Source: Aeromicrobium erythreum (GTDB lineage Bacteria > Actinomycetota > Actinomycetes > Propionibacteriales > Nocardioidaceae). Taken from it: a stretch of DNA of 64,000 nucleotides. The position numbers were made by a program, and so were the translations under genes. The notes under the pieces were generated by a model. It did not search any database. It was not told the origin of the DNA and was given only the letters and a program-made list of their open reading frames with translations. The DNA is taken from positions 3,100,001-3,164,000 of the forward strand of contig NZ_CP011502.1 of NCBI RefSeq assembly GCF_001509405.1. The letters are read 5' to 3'. Below are positions 32,008 to 41,555 of the stretch, piece after piece. Each line of letters begins with the position of its first letter. Positions within the stretch are counted from its first letter, which is position 1.

Positions 32008-35000
32008 CTACGCGGTGGGCTCGGCCCAGGCGAGCTGGACGATCTCCAGGCCGCGGTCGCGGGTGACGAGCTGGGCCCGACCCGGTTGCGCGGGCTTCGG
32101 TCGGGCACCGCCGATGAGCGGGCCCTCCTCCGGGGGGCCCGACAGCAGCAGACCAGGCTGGGCGAGGTCGCGCAGGGTCTGCAGGACCGGGTCGTAGGCC
32201 GCACGCGCCGCACCGCCGGCGCGCCGCGCGACCACGACGTGCAGGCCGACGTCGCGCGCCTGCGCCAGCAGCGGCACGAGCGGGGCGAGCGGCGACTGCG
32301 ACTGCGGCGCCACCAGGTCGTAGTCGTCGACGAGGACGAACGCCTCAGGCCCGCTCCACCACGACCGTTCGCGCAGCTGCTCGGCCGTGACGTCGGGACC
32401 GGGGATCCGGCCCTGCAGGAACTGCGCCAGCCCGTTGACGACGGGCTCGAGCTGCGCCGCGCTCGACACGTACTCCATCCGCCACTCGTCCGGCACCTCG
32501 CCGAGCAGGGAACGCCGGTAGTCGACGACCACGAGCTGCGCCTCGCGCGGACCGCGCGTGCGCATGACCTCACGGGCGTAGGCGCGCAGGAACGCGCTCT
32601 TGCCGGAGCGGCCGTCGCCGTACAGCAGCGCGTGCGGCTCGGCGTCGAGGTCGAGGCCGACGGGCGCCAGGTCGCGCTCGTCGACCCCCACGAGCACGCG
32701 GCGGTCGTCGTCGCCGACCCGCGCCAGCTCGCGCACCCGCTCCAGCGAGATCCGGTCGGGCAGCAGGCGCAGCTTGGGCCCGCCCTCGCCCCAGGAGTCC
32801 CTGACGCGCGTGACCAGGTCGACGACCGCCGGGCCGAGGTCGCGCGCCTCGCCCCGGCCGTCGAGCCGCGGCAGCGCCGCGAGGAAGTGGTGCTTGGTCG
32901 TCACGAGACCGCGCCCGGGGCGCTCCGCGGGCACCAGCTGCGCGACCTTGCGGTCGACCTCGGAGTCCGTCGGGTCGCCCAGGCGCAGCTCCAGCCGGGT
33001 GCCGAAGACGTCGCGCATGGCGGCCCGGAAGTCGCCCCAGCGTCCGGCCGCCGCGAGCACGTGCACGCCGAAGGTCAGACCGCGCTGCGCGAGCGACTGC
33101 AGCTCCATCTCGAGCATGTCGAAGTCCGAGCGCAACGTGCCCCAGCCGTCGACGACGAGGTAGACGTCGCCGTAGCCGTCGTCGGCCTGGCCCTCGCGCC
33201 GACGGGCACGGTACGTCTCGACCGAGTCGATGCCGTTGCGGCGGAAGTACGCCTCGCGACGGTCGATGATGCCGCTGACCTCCGCGTGCACGCGACGCAC
33301 GACATCGGGCTCGGCCCGCGTGGCGACGCCCGAGACGTGCGGCAGGTCGGTGAGGCCGGCGAACGTGCCGCCGCCGAAGTCGAGCACGTACACCTGGCTG
33401 TCGCGCGGTGACGACGACAGCGCGATGCTGGCGACGATGGTGCGCAGCAGCGTGCTCTTGCCGCTGCGCGGACCGCCGACGACGGCGGCGTGTCCGCCGG
33501 CGCCCGAGAGGTCGATGACGAGCTGGTCGCGACGCTGCTCGCGCGGCCGGTCGACGGTGCCGATCGGGACGCGCAGACCGCCGTGCGCACGCCACGTCGC
33601 CGAGAGCATGCCACCGCCGTCGGTCGGCGTGAGGTCGCCGAGGAGCCCGTCGAGGGTGTCGGGCACGTCGAGCGGCGGCAGCCACACCTGGTGCGCGAGC
33701 GGCCCGCGGCCGTGCATGGCGTCGACGGCGATGTCGAGCACCGAGGCCGACGACGTCGAGGCGGGCACCGGGGCGGGCACGGGTCCGTCGTCGGCAGGTG
33801 CCAGGTCGGTCGGCGCGAGCACGTGGGAGGCGGTGAAGGGCAGGATCGCGCGCGCCTGGGAGCGCGACTCGTCCTCGCCGATGCTGGCGCGCCGCGGCGG
33901 CGGGCCGGAGACGTACGCGGCCTTGAACCGGACCATCTCGCCGTCGGCCTTGAGGTACCCCAGGCCCGGCACCGACGGCAGCTCGTAGGCGTCGGGGACG
34001 CCGAGCACCGTGCGCGACTCCGCGGCGGAGAACGTGCGCAGGCCGATCCGGTAGGACAGGTGGCTCTCGAGCCCGCGCAGGCGACCCTCCTCGAGACGCT
34101 GCGACGCGAGCAGGAGGTGGATGCCGAGCGAGCGGCCGAGTCGACCGATGGCGACGAAGAGGTCGATGAACTCCGGCTTCGCGGCGAGCATCTCGCTGAA
34201 CTCGTCGACGACGATGAACAACGACGGCAGCGGGTCGAGCGGCTCGCCGGCGGCGCGCGCCTTCTCGTAGTCGCGCAGCGAGGCGTAGTTGCCCGCGCGG
34301 CGCAGGAGCTCCTGGCGGCGGACCATCTCTCCGGAGATCGCGTCCTGCATGCGGTCGACGAGGTCGAGCTCCTCCTCCAGGTTCGTGATCACCGCCGCGA
34401 CGTGCGGCATGTCGGTGAGCCCGGCGAACGTCGCACCGCCCTTGAAGTCGACGAGGACCATGTTGAGCTGCTCGCTGGAGTGCGTGAGCGCGAGCCCGAG
34501 CACGAGCGTGCGCAGCAGCTCGGACTTGCCCGAGCCCGTCGCGCCAATGACCAGCCCGTGCGGACCCATGCCCTGCTGGGCGGACTCCTTCAGGTCGAGG
34601 TGCACGGGAGCGCCCGTGGGCCCCACGCCGATCGGCACGCGCAGCTGGTCGCGCGCCGGCCGGGACCGCCACCCGTCGGCGACGTCGAGCGTGCGGACGT
34701 CGCCGAGACCGAGCAGGTCGGTGAGGTCGGGCGTCGTCGACGTCGCGTCCTCGCGGACGGGACCCTCGGTGCTCGCCAGCGGCGCGAGGCGGCGCGCGAA
34801 GGCCTCGGCGCTCTCCCGGTCGAGCTGGTCGGCGTGCCCCTTGACGGGCTCGTCGTGGCGCCGCCAGGCCGTGACGCCGACGGCGCCGCGGTCGGCCTGC
34901 ACGAGCTCCAGCCGCAGCCGGGTCGGGTCCTCGAGCTCGCCCCAGGACTCGGGGAGCTCGATCACGGTCATGCCGTGGACACCCTCCTCGGGCACGAGGT

Positions 35001-35976
35001 GGTTGCCCGGCGGCAGCGCCGGACCGTCGACCACGAGCAGCACGTGCGGGCCCTCGACCGGCTGGTCGGCGCCGAAGCGCGGCCGGTCGACGACCTCCTG
35101 CGGCAGCATCGCGGCGAGGTCGTCGAGCGAGGAGGCGATCATGCGGGCCGGGCCGACCGCGTCGCTCTCGCGCTCGCTGTGCGCGTGCGGCAGCCACTTG
35201 ACCCAGTCCCAGTCGCGGGCGGCGTCGTCGTCGGCCAGGACCGCGACGACCAGGCCCTGCGGGGCGTGGAACGCGGTGGCCTCGCAGACGAGCGACCGGG
35301 CGAGGGCACGCACCTGCTCGACGGAGCCCAGCAGCTCGACGCGGCTGAACGCCGACAGGTCGATGGCGGCGGGCAGATCGGGCTGCGCGCGGTGGACGGA
35401 CAGCAGCCGGTGCAGCGCCGACGCGCACACCGGGTCGACCTGGTCGATCGAGGTCGTCGTGGGCGGCACGAGCTCCAGCGCGAGCGGCTGGGTCGACGTG
35501 CCGTAGCGGACGTGGAGGGCGTGCGGGTCGTCGGCCGGACGCTCCCACAGCCGACTGCCCTCCTCGGCCACGGCGGCGAGGGCCGACGGCGAGGGGTGCA
35601 GCCACGTGAGACCGTCGCGCTGGGCGTCGGCGGCCGCACGCACGCGGGCCCGCACGGTCGACAGGTACTGCAGGTACTCCCGGCGCGACCCGCCGACCTG
35701 CGTCCGGCGCTGCTTGAGCTGGCGCTCGACGCTGACGGCCACGAAGCCGAGGGTCGCGAGGAGGAACATGCCCGCGGCGATGAAGCCGCGCGCACCGCCC
35801 CCGCTGGAGGCCACGAAGACGATCGAGCCGACGCTCGCCAGCATCGGCAGGGCCATCATGAGCGCACCGCCGATGCCCTCGTGCGGCGCCAGCTCCGGGG
35901 GCGGGTCGAGCTCCAGGGCACCCTCGGGCACCCGGGGCGGCTCGACTCGACGTCCGCGCTGCAGCGTGGTGGCCAC
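32008..35976 (-). CDS. eccC: type VII secretion ATPase EccC (three FtsK/SpoIIIE domains)
   Basis: A 1322-residue fused EccCa-EccCb. Start GTG 35976 has AGGAGG seven bases upstream. Two transmembrane helices lie near residues 38-80 (ALMMALPMLASVGSIVFVAS and GFIAAGMFLLATLGFVAVSV). Three ATPase domains follow with Walker A GATGSGKSE, GGPRSGKST and GDGRSGKSA; the first Walker B region is VLVDFKGGATFAGL and the second VLDFGGGTFAGL. EccC recognises WXG100 substrates through its C-terminal domain and powers export through the EccB/C/D/E membrane complex. It is divergent from eccD and the rest of the ESX locus; only one eccC exists for two sets of other parts. Confidence 0.96.
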   Translation of the reverse strand: MATTLQRGRRVEPPRVPEGALELDPPPELAPHEGIGGALMMALPMLASVGSIVFVASSGGGARGFIAAGMFLLATLGFVAVSVERQLKQRRTQVGGSRREYLQYLSTVRARVRAAADAQRDGLTWLHPSPSALAAVAEEGSRLWERPADDPHALHVRYGTSTQPLALELVPPTTTSIDQVDPVCASALHRLLSVHRAQPDLPAAIDLSAFSRVELLGSVEQVRALARSLVCEATAFHAPQGLVVAVLADDDAARDWDWVKWLPHAHSERESDAVGPARMIASSLDDLAAMLPQEVVDRPRFGADQPVEGPHVLLVVDGPALPPGNHLVPEEGVHGMTVIELPESWGELEDPTRLRLELVQADRGAVGVTAWRRHDEPVKGHADQLDRESAEAFARRLAPLASTEGPVREDATSTTPDLTDLLGLGDVRTLDVADGWRSRPARDQLRVPIGVGPTGAPVHLDLKESAQQGMGPHGLVIGATGSGKSELLRTLVLGLALTHSSEQLNMVLVDFKGGATFAGLTDMPHVAAVITNLEEELDLVDRMQDAISGEMVRRQELLRRAGNYASLRDYEKARAAGEPLDPLPSLFIVVDEFSEMLAAKPEFIDLFVAIGRLGRSLGIHLLLASQRLEEGRLRGLESHLSYRIGLRTFSAAESRTVLGVPDAYELPSVPGLGYLKADGEMVRFKAAYVSGPPPRRASIGEDESRSQARAILPFTASHVLAPTDLAPADDGPVPAPVPASTSSASVLDIAVDAMHGRGPLAHQVWLPPLDVPDTLDGLLGDLTPTDGGGMLSATWRAHGGLRVPIGTVDRPREQRRDQLVIDLSGAGGHAAVVGGPRSGKSTLLRTIVASIALSSSPRDSQVYVLDFGGGTFAGLTDLPHVSGVATRAEPDVVRRVHAEVSGIIDRREAYFRRNGIDSVETYRARRREGQADDGYGDVYLVVDGWGTLRSDFDMLEMELQSLAQRGLTFGVHVLAAAGRWGDFRAAMRDVFGTRLELRLGDPTDSEVDRKVAQLVPAERPGRGLVTTKHHFLAALPRLDGRGEARDLGPAVVDLVTRVRDSWGEGGPKLRLLPDRISLERVRELARVGDDDRRVLVGVDERDLAPVGLDLDAEPHALLYGDGRSGKSAFLRAYAREVMRTRGPREAQLVVVDYRRSLLGEVPDEWRMEYVSSAAQLEPVVNGLAQFLQGRIPGPDVTAEQLRERSWWSGPEAFVLVDDYDLVAPQSQSPLAPLVPLLAQARDVGLHVVVARRAGGAARAAYDPVLQTLRDLAQPGLLLSGPPEEGPLIGGARPKPAQPGRAQLVTRDRGLEIVQLAWAEPTA

Positions 35977-36091
35977 ACGACCTCCTGGTGGGTCTCGGGG
36001 AGGGGCACGGCGCCCCCGCCGCACGATCGTAGCCGCGCCCGACCCCCCGGACGGGCCGTTGATCGGTCACACTGTCCCCGAAGGGGGTCGC

Positions 36092-37546
36092 ATGAGCGAG
36101 AGCACCGCGCTGGCCACGATCCGGCTGAGCGTCGTCGGAGACGCGGGACGGGTCGACCTCGCCGTGCCCCGGTGGGCCGACGTCGGCGCCGTGGCGGCGG
36201 GCTTCCGCGACCAGACGGGCAGCGGTCCGGTGCTCCTGAGCACGGCCACCGGGCGCGCCCTCGACCCGACCACCTCGGTGCACGCCGCGCGCCTGGAGCA
36301 CGGCGACCTGCTGGTCGCGGTCGACGCCGACGCCGCCCCCGTGAGCACCGCCCCGACGGGTCGGGGGTCGCGCGGCCGACGCGCGCAGCCCGCCGCTCCC
36401 GCCACGTCGACGGTCGCCCCGTTGCCCGCCCTCGCTCCACCGACCGACCGGGCCGCGAGGTCCGCGACGGGTTCCGTCGTCGCCCGGCTCGCCCCGGGCG
36501 CCGTGGCCGTGGCCGGTCTGCTCGCCGCCACGGCCGGTGCCCTGACCGGCGGCACCGCCGCGGACGCCGCCTCCGGCGCGCTCGCGCTCGTCGTCCTCGC
36601 CGTGGCAGGGATCGTCGGCCTCCGCGTCCCGGCCGGCGCGCACGACCGCGCCTGGCTCTCCGTCGTGCCGCTGCTCCTCGCCGCGGCCGTCGTCCTGCAG
36701 CTCCCGCCCGGCCAGGCCGGGGCGACGACGCTGGCCGTCACGGTGGCGGGCCTGGCCGTGGCGTGCGGCAGCGCCGCCCTGCGCGCGGCCGTGCCGGGCG
36801 TGGCCGACGAGGAGCTGGCGGTCCAGCTCGTCGCCGGCGTCGGTGTCGCGCTGCTCGCGACCGTCACGCTCCTGGCGGACTGGTCGACGACCACCCTCGC
36901 CGCCCTCGTCCTGCTGGCGGCCGTGCTGGGCGCGCGCCTGCTGCCGTCGTTCGTCGTCGACGTTCCGGACCACGTGCTCGTGGACCTGCAGCGGCTCGCC
37001 GTCACGGCCTGGACCGCGCGCGAGCAGCCGCGCCGCTCCTTCCGCGGCGTCGTCCGCGAGGACGACGTGCGCGCCGTCGCCCTGCGTGCGCTGCGGCTCG
37101 TCGGCGCGGCCACGGTCGTGTGCTCCCTGCTGGTCGCGGCCAGCGGAGCCTGGCTGCTCCTCGCCCCCACCGACGGCGCCCGCGACGTCGGCGCCACCCT
37201 CGTCTGCGCCGCCACCGGTGCCGCACTGGTGCTGAGCGGTCGCACCCTGCGGGCCCAGCAGGCGCGTCGCTGGCAGCGCACCACCGGCACCGCGCTCCTC
37301 CTGGCCACCGCCGCGTCGCTGCTGCTCGAGGTGGGCGACGACGCCCGTGTCGCCGGCGCGACCGTGGCCGTCCTCCTCGGTCTGGTCCTCGCCCTCGTGG
37401 CCCGTTCGGCCGGCCGGGGCTGGACCTCCGTGTGGTGGTCGCGCAGCGCCGAGATCGCGGAGGGCCTGGCGTTCGTCGCCGTCGTCGGCGCGTTCCCGCT
37501 GGTCAGCGGGCTGTTCGACTGGATGCGCGTCCTCACGTCGTCCTGA
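36092..37546 (+). CDS. eccD: type VII secretion membrane protein EccD (copy 1)
   Basis: A 484-residue protein from ATG 36092. The first 90 residues form a ubiquitin-like domain (IRLSVVGDAGRVDLAVPRWA; GFRDQTGSGPVLLST). A Pro/Ala linker leads to about eleven transmembrane helices, ending WMRVLTSS. EccD dimers line the membrane pore of ESX systems. It diverges from eccC across 115 bases. Sequence and length differ from the second EccD at 42515, so the two are not recent duplicates. Confidence 0.9.
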   Translation: MSESTALATIRLSVVGDAGRVDLAVPRWADVGAVAAGFRDQTGSGPVLLSTATGRALDPTTSVHAARLEHGDLLVAVDADAAPVSTAPTGRGSRGRRAQPAAPATSTVAPLPALAPPTDRAARSATGSVVARLAPGAVAVAGLLAATAGALTGGTAADAASGALALVVLAVAGIVGLRVPAGAHDRAWLSVVPLLLAAAVVLQLPPGQAGATTLAVTVAGLAVACGSAALRAAVPGVADEELAVQLVAGVGVALLATVTLLADWSTTTLAALVLLAAVLGARLLPSFVVDVPDHVLVDLQRLAVTAWTAREQPRRSFRGVVREDDVRAVALRALRLVGAATVVCSLLVAASGAWLLLAPTDGARDVGATLVCAATGAALVLSGRTLRAQQARRWQRTTGTALLLATAASLLLEVGDDARVAGATVAVLLGLVLALVARSAGRGWTSVWWSRSAEIAEGLAFVAVVGAFPLVSGLFDWMRVLTSS

Positions 37547-37600
37547 CGCCCGACGGCTCGCGACGACCGGCCGGCGGCTCTCACGTCCCTGAGGACGGGA

Positions 37601-37633
37601 TAGTCAGAACTGACCAGATGTCCTAGTCTGGTC
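37601..37633 (+). promoter_or_regulatory. conserved TAGTC direct repeat upstream of esx pair 1
   Basis: TAGTC occurs at 37601 and 37624, 23 bases apart, and the same pair with the same spacing precedes esx pair 2. The second repeat reads TAGTCT, a possible -10 box. An inverted pair GACCAGA (37612-37618)/TCTGGTC (37627-37633) is also present here only. Confidence 0.55.
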
Positions 37634-37693
37634 CTACCAGCATCGACGAGCCCGTGCCGCGACCGTGCCCACGGGGAACCGGGAGGACGAACG

Positions 37694-38002
37694 ATGAGCG
37701 AGCTCAGCCGCGAAGAAGGCGCGATCACCCGCGCCGCCGAGATGGTCCGCAGCGCCCACGGCGACCTGACCCGCGAGGTCAACTCCATGCCCCAGCGCCT
37801 CTCCACCAAGGGCGCCTGGGAAGGCGGCGGAGCCGCCGGGTTCACCAACCTCATCACCGTCTGGAACACCGAGACCGACAAGATCGTGCGCGCCCTCAAC
37901 GACTTCGAGGCCAACCTCACCGGCGCCGACGTCACCTACACCCAGACCGACGACGTCCAGGTCGACACCTACTCCCAGATCTCCTCGCGCCTCGGCGGCT
38001 GA
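37694..38002 (+). CDS. WXG100 protein EsxA-like (copy 1)
   Basis: A 102-residue ESX substrate. The helix-turn-helix hairpin has the WXG motif as Trp42-Glu-Gly44 (KGAWEGGGAAGF). A YxxxD export signal is at Tyr82-Asp86 (YTQTD). GGGAGGACG precedes the ATG. Partner of the EsxB-like protein encoded 40 bases downstream; such pairs form four-helix bundles that are secreted together. An identical protein is encoded at 41756-42064. Confidence 0.93.
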   Translation: MSELSREEGAITRAAEMVRSAHGDLTREVNSMPQRLSTKGAWEGGGAAGFTNLITVWNTETDKIVRALNDFEANLTGADVTYTQTDDVQVDTYSQISSRLGG

Positions 38003-38042
38003 GACCACCCACACCCACCCACCTGAGAGTCAGGAGCACCCC

Positions 38043-38342
38043 ATGAGCAGCACCGGACGCCTCGCCGTCAACTTCGGCGGCCTCGACGGCATCTCCGGCG
38101 AGATCTCCGCCGCCGTCTCCGCCCTGCGCGGCCGACTCGACCGCCTCGAGTCCGAGCTCGCCCCCCTCAAGGCCGACTGGACCGGCGAGGCATCCGCCGC
38201 CTACCAGAGCGCCAAGACCAAGTGGGACCAGGCCATCAACGACCTCAACGCCACCCTCGCCCAGACCGGCACCGCCGTCTCGGACTCCGCAGCCGACTAC
38301 CGCCGCGCCGAGAACGCCAACCGCGCCTCCTTCGGCGGCTGA
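38043..38342 (+). CDS. WXG100 protein EsxB-like (copy 1)
   Basis: A 99-residue WXG100 protein with Trp46-Thr-Gly48 (LKADWTGEASAAY) in the turn and a C-terminal YxxxE signal at Tyr86-Glu90 (YRRAE). It ends RASFGG. GTCAGGAG precedes the start. It is partner to EsxA copy 1. Its stop overlaps the ATG of the 188-residue gene by one base, coupling them; the identical copy at 42106 lacks this downstream partner. Confidence 0.93.
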   Translation: MSSTGRLAVNFGGLDGISGEISAAVSALRGRLDRLESELAPLKADWTGEASAAYQSAKTKWDQAINDLNATLAQTGTAVSDSAADYRRAENANRASFGG

Positions 38343-38908
38343 TGGGCACGCCGGACGGCTCCGGCGGCGGCAGCGCCGTCGAGCTCGACATCGAGGGACT
38401 GCGCCAGGTCGGCAAGAACACCTCCGAGCTGGCTGCCGAGGCGCTCGCGGCGCAGCAGACCGTCGAGGCCACGAAGGGCGAGGCGTCCATGTACGGCCAG
38501 TACCCGGCCGCGCAGGCGCTCGCCCAGCACCATGACAGCGTGGCGACCGTCTTCGCGACGACGCTCGGCGCCCTCCAGCAGGAGATGGACGAGTTCGGTC
38601 TCGCGCTCACCACTGCGGCCGACAACTACGCCGACACCGACGACGGCGTGCAGGGCGCGATGGCCTCCATCGCGACCCGCTTCGCGGGAAGCGCCTCGTC
38701 GACGACGGAGTCCTACGACAACGCGCGCGCCGACCAGGGGACGGACCTCGTCGACCCCGAGTCCGTCGACGTCGACCTCGACGCTCTCGCGGGCACGGAC
38801 TCCGAACCTCTGCAGGACGTCGTCGAGCAGCTCGGCGGCGACCTCGCGACGTCGACCGACACCGTCCAGACCACCGACGGCGACCAGGGCGAGCAGGCCT
38901 ACCAATGA
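38342..38908 (+). CDS. helical ESX-associated protein, candidate substrate or helper
   Basis: A 188-residue, strongly acidic protein with no signal peptide. Residues 13-110 look like a WXG100-sized helical hairpin (VELDIEGLRQVGKNTSELAA ... VATVFATTLGALQQEMDEFG) though the WXG turn is replaced by MYGQYP. YADTD at Tyr96-Asp100 matches the YxxxD/E secretion signal. The C-terminal third is disordered and rich in Asp and Thr. One-base overlap with esxB and four-base overlap with the mycosin gene place it firmly in the operon. I do not recognise a named family. Confidence 0.78.
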   Translation: MGTPDGSGGGSAVELDIEGLRQVGKNTSELAAEALAAQQTVEATKGEASMYGQYPAAQALAQHHDSVATVFATTLGALQQEMDEFGLALTTAADNYADTDDGVQGAMASIATRFAGSASSTTESYDNARADQGTDLVDPESVDVDLDALAGTDSEPLQDVVEQLGGDLATSTDTVQTTDGDQGEQAYQ

Positions 38909-40149
38909 GTCGAGGCCCGGGGCGACTCGCGGCGCTGCTGGTCCTCGTCGTCGCTCTCCTGGCGCCGTCGACGGCGCAGGCCTCGCTCGCGCGGTACCAG
39001 CCCGACGACGCCTGGTGGTACTCCGCGCTCCGTCTGGACGAGGTCCACCGGGAGACGACGGGCAAGGGCGTCAAGGTGGCCATCATCGACGGCTCCATCG
39101 ACCTCACGGTGCCCGAGCTGCGCGGCGCCGACATCACGCTCGGCCGCTCCGTCACCGGCAAGAAGTCCGTGTCCGTGCCCGGAGCCGGGGCCGCCAACCA
39201 CGGCACGGCCATGACCGTGCTCGTCGCCGGACAGGGCAACGGTGGTGTCACCGGGGTCGCCCCCGATGCCGAGGTGACCTTCTACCAGGCGAACCGCGAC
39301 CCCTACACCGACTCGCTGGCCTCCCCGGCGGCGCTCATCGAGCAGGCCGCGCGGGACGGGGCGGACGTCATCAGCGTCTCCCTCGCGTCCGGCGATGCCG
39401 ACGAGAACGACCCCGCGGTCCGCAAGGCGATCGCCGCGGGCGCGGTCGTGGTCGCCGGAGGCGGCGAGGCCGGCTCGCCGGGGATCTCCTCGCCGGCCTC
39501 CGCTCCCGGCGCCGTCGCCGTGGGCGCGGCCGACCGGAACGCCAAGGCGTGGTCGGAGCAGCCCGGCCAGCGCGACGACCTCTCCGCCACGCTCGCGATC
39601 ACCGCACCGGGGGTCGAGGTTCCCGCCGGCGCCTCCAGCACGGAGAGGCGCGGGGCGGTCTGGACACCGGCCTACCCCCGCACGGGTACGTCGCCTGCCA
39701 CGGCCATCACGGCCGGGGCCCTCGCCCTCGTGAAGCAGAAGTTCCCCGACGCCACCGGCAACCAGCTCGTCCAGCAGCTGATCCACAGCACCGGCCGTTC
39801 CGGGGACGCCGACTACTTCGGGTGGGAGCGACCGAACGGCTTCGGCATCCTCTCCGTGCGCAACATGCTCGAGAGGGACCCGACCGGCTGGCCCGACGAG
39901 AATCCCCTGACGCGCGGGGTCGAGGCCGCCGTCAAGACCTACCCGCTCTCCGTCTACGGCGACTCCGCCGATCCCGCGCCGTCCGCCGAGACCACCACGA
40001 GCCCTGCGGCAGCCGACACCACCGACGCCGCTGCCGACGACGGCACCGGCCCCCTGCCGTGGGTCCTCGGCGCCGTCGCCGTCCTCGTGCTCGTCACCGC
40101 GGGGATCGTCGTCGCCCGCCGCCACCACCGTCCGTCCGAGGAGGCCTGA
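38905..40149 (+). CDS. mycP: mycosin-like subtilase MycP (copy 1), divergent active site
   Basis: A 414-residue membrane-anchored subtilase: signal peptide 1-26 (LLVLVVALLAPSTAQA), protease domain, linker rich in Thr/Ala, C-terminal helix (WVLGAVAVLVLVTAGIVVA) and short basic tail. Asp62 (IIDGSID), His99 (NHGTAM) and Ser263 (GTSPATA) of the triad are present. The usual ASGN oxyanion asparagine is replaced: the aligned stretch reads VVVAGGGEAG, with Glu188 at the Asn place. DGS instead of DTG follows the catalytic Asp. It may be slow or structural, as mycosins also stabilise the ESX complex without proteolysis. Confidence 0.88.
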   Translation: MSRGPGRLAALLVLVVALLAPSTAQASLARYQPDDAWWYSALRLDEVHRETTGKGVKVAIIDGSIDLTVPELRGADITLGRSVTGKKSVSVPGAGAANHGTAMTVLVAGQGNGGVTGVAPDAEVTFYQANRDPYTDSLASPAALIEQAARDGADVISVSLASGDADENDPAVRKAIAAGAVVVAGGGEAGSPGISSPASAPGAVAVGAADRNAKAWSEQPGQRDDLSATLAITAPGVEVPAGASSTERRGAVWTPAYPRTGTSPATAITAGALALVKQKFPDATGNQLVQQLIHSTGRSGDADYFGWERPNGFGILSVRNMLERDPTGWPDENPLTRGVEAAVKTYPLSVYGDSADPAPSAETTTSPAAADTTDAAADDGTGPLPWVLGAVAVLVLVTAGIVVARRHHRPSEEA

Positions 40150-40151
40150 CC

Positions 40152-41555
40152 ATGGGACCGAACGAGAGCAAGCTGCGACAGGTGGAGAGCGCCATCCCCG
40201 GCGCCCTCACCGGCAAGGCCATCGACTGGGATGCCGCCAAGACCAAGCTCGACGCGCTCCGCACCGAGCTCGTCACCGCCCAGCAGCGGGCCCGCGAGAC
40301 CTGGACCGAGGGTTCGGACGCCGCGGCCGCCGACGCCGCCTTCGCCCAGAAGCTGCAGACGATCGAGCGGATGCAGACCAAGCTCGAGCAGACCGCCGCC
40401 GGGATGCGCGCCGGCGCCGAAGCGCTGTCCACCGCCCGCTCCGACCTGCAGAACCTGCCCGAGATCTCCCCCGCCCCGGGCGCCAGCCCCACCAGGCCGG
40501 GTGCAGACGCGAGCGACGCGGACGTCGAGGCCTACAACACCGCCAAGAGCGAGCACGACAGCGCCGCCTCGAGCCACGCCACCTCCATGGAGCGACGCGA
40601 GAACGACGCCGCCGCCGCCCTCACCCGGCTCGACGCCGGACTCGCCGCAGCACAGAAGATGCTGGCGACGGCCGCACCGGGAGTCGAGGGCACCTCGGTC
40701 GACGACACCAGCACCGGGTCCCGCAACACCGGCGGCACCGGCGGTGGCCTGTCGGGCACGCCGGTCGTCGGCGGCACGACCGCGGTCAGCGCCATGGCCT
40801 CGGCCGCGACGATCGGCCGTGGGCCCCGCGGCACCAACCCCACGCTCGTCGCCCCCGTCAAAAACGGCAGCACCGGTGACGGCGACGGCCGCGGCGATGC
40901 CGACGGCGACGGCCTGACCGACCTCGACACCGGGCTCACCGACGGCGGCTCGTCCCTCGGCCAGGCCGGAGGCATGGGAGCCGGCGGGGTCGGCGGTGCC
41001 GCCGGCGCCGCGGGTCTGCTGGGTGCCGGCAAGGGCATCCTCGCCAAGGCCGCCGGTGCCGCCAAGGGCGCCGCGTCGTCCGCCGGTGCCGGGTCCGGTC
41101 GGACGGCTGGCATGGCGAAGGGCTCCACGCTGGGGTCCTCCTCCTCGCAGTCGAACGCCCGCGTGGCGAACCCGGCCGGTCAGGCTGGGCAGGCAGGCGC
41201 GCGCCCCGGTGCGCAGGCAGGCCGTGCCGGAGCGTCGCCCGGCAGCCAGGCGGGCCGTGCTGCTGGTTCCCAGGCGTCCCGCTCGGCTCCGGGCACGGGC
41301 AGCCGCGCGGGCAGCGCGGGCACCCGACCGGCCCAGGGCAGCGGATCGCGCGCCGGCCAGGGTGCCGGCGGGTCCGGCCGCGGCAACGGCACCGGTCCCA
41401 CGGGGCGGGGCGGCAACGCCGCACGGTCCGGCGCCGGCGCCGGCGGCCAGGGTCGACGTCGCGACGAGGACGACGAGCCCACGCAGGACCACCTGGCGTT
41501 CGACGACGACCAGTGGTTGGACGACGACGAGACGTCGCCCGGCGTCCTGTCCTGA
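40152..41555 (+). CDS. Gly/Ala-rich candidate ESX substrate with acidic C-terminal tail
   Basis: A 467-residue protein from ATG 40152, 2 bases after the mycosin stop. Residues 1-185 form long amphipathic helices (KLDALRTELVTAQQRARETW; TIERMQTKLEQTAAGMRAGA) with a WTEG turn like WXG/LXG proteins. Residues 190-430 are low-complexity Gly/Ala/Ser with a DGDGRGDADGDG acidic stretch that may bind calcium, then Arg/Gly/Gln repeats. The last 30 residues are very acidic (EDDEPTQDHLAFDDDQWLDD) ending SPGVLS. No signal peptide. Fusion-like helical head plus unstructured tail suggests a secreted or surface polymer-forming substrate; not a known family to me. Confidence 0.75.
   Translation: MGPNESKLRQVESAIPGALTGKAIDWDAAKTKLDALRTELVTAQQRARETWTEGSDAAAADAAFAQKLQTIERMQTKLEQTAAGMRAGAEALSTARSDLQNLPEISPAPGASPTRPGADASDADVEAYNTAKSEHDSAASSHATSMERRENDAAAALTRLDAGLAAAQKMLATAAPGVEGTSVDDTSTGSRNTGGTGGGLSGTPVVGGTTAVSAMASAATIGRGPRGTNPTLVAPVKNGSTGDGDGRGDADGDGLTDLDTGLTDGGSSLGQAGGMGAGGVGGAAGAAGLLGAGKGILAKAAGAAKGAASSAGAGSGRTAGMAKGSTLGSSSSQSNARVANPAGQAGQAGARPGAQAGRAGASPGSQAGRAAGSQASRSAPGTGSRAGSAGTRPAQGSGSRAGQGAGGSGRGNGTGPTGRGGNAARSGAGAGGQGRRRDEDDEPTQDHLAFDDDQWLDDDETSPGVLS

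Larger units (their letters stand above)
37636..38342 (+). repeat. esx pair duplication, copy 1
   Basis: This 707-base block, from ACCAGCATCGACGAGCCC through the esxB stop, is repeated at 41698-42405 with only one extra C in the intergenic stretch seen by eye. Coding parts give identical proteins. Confidence 0.92.
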
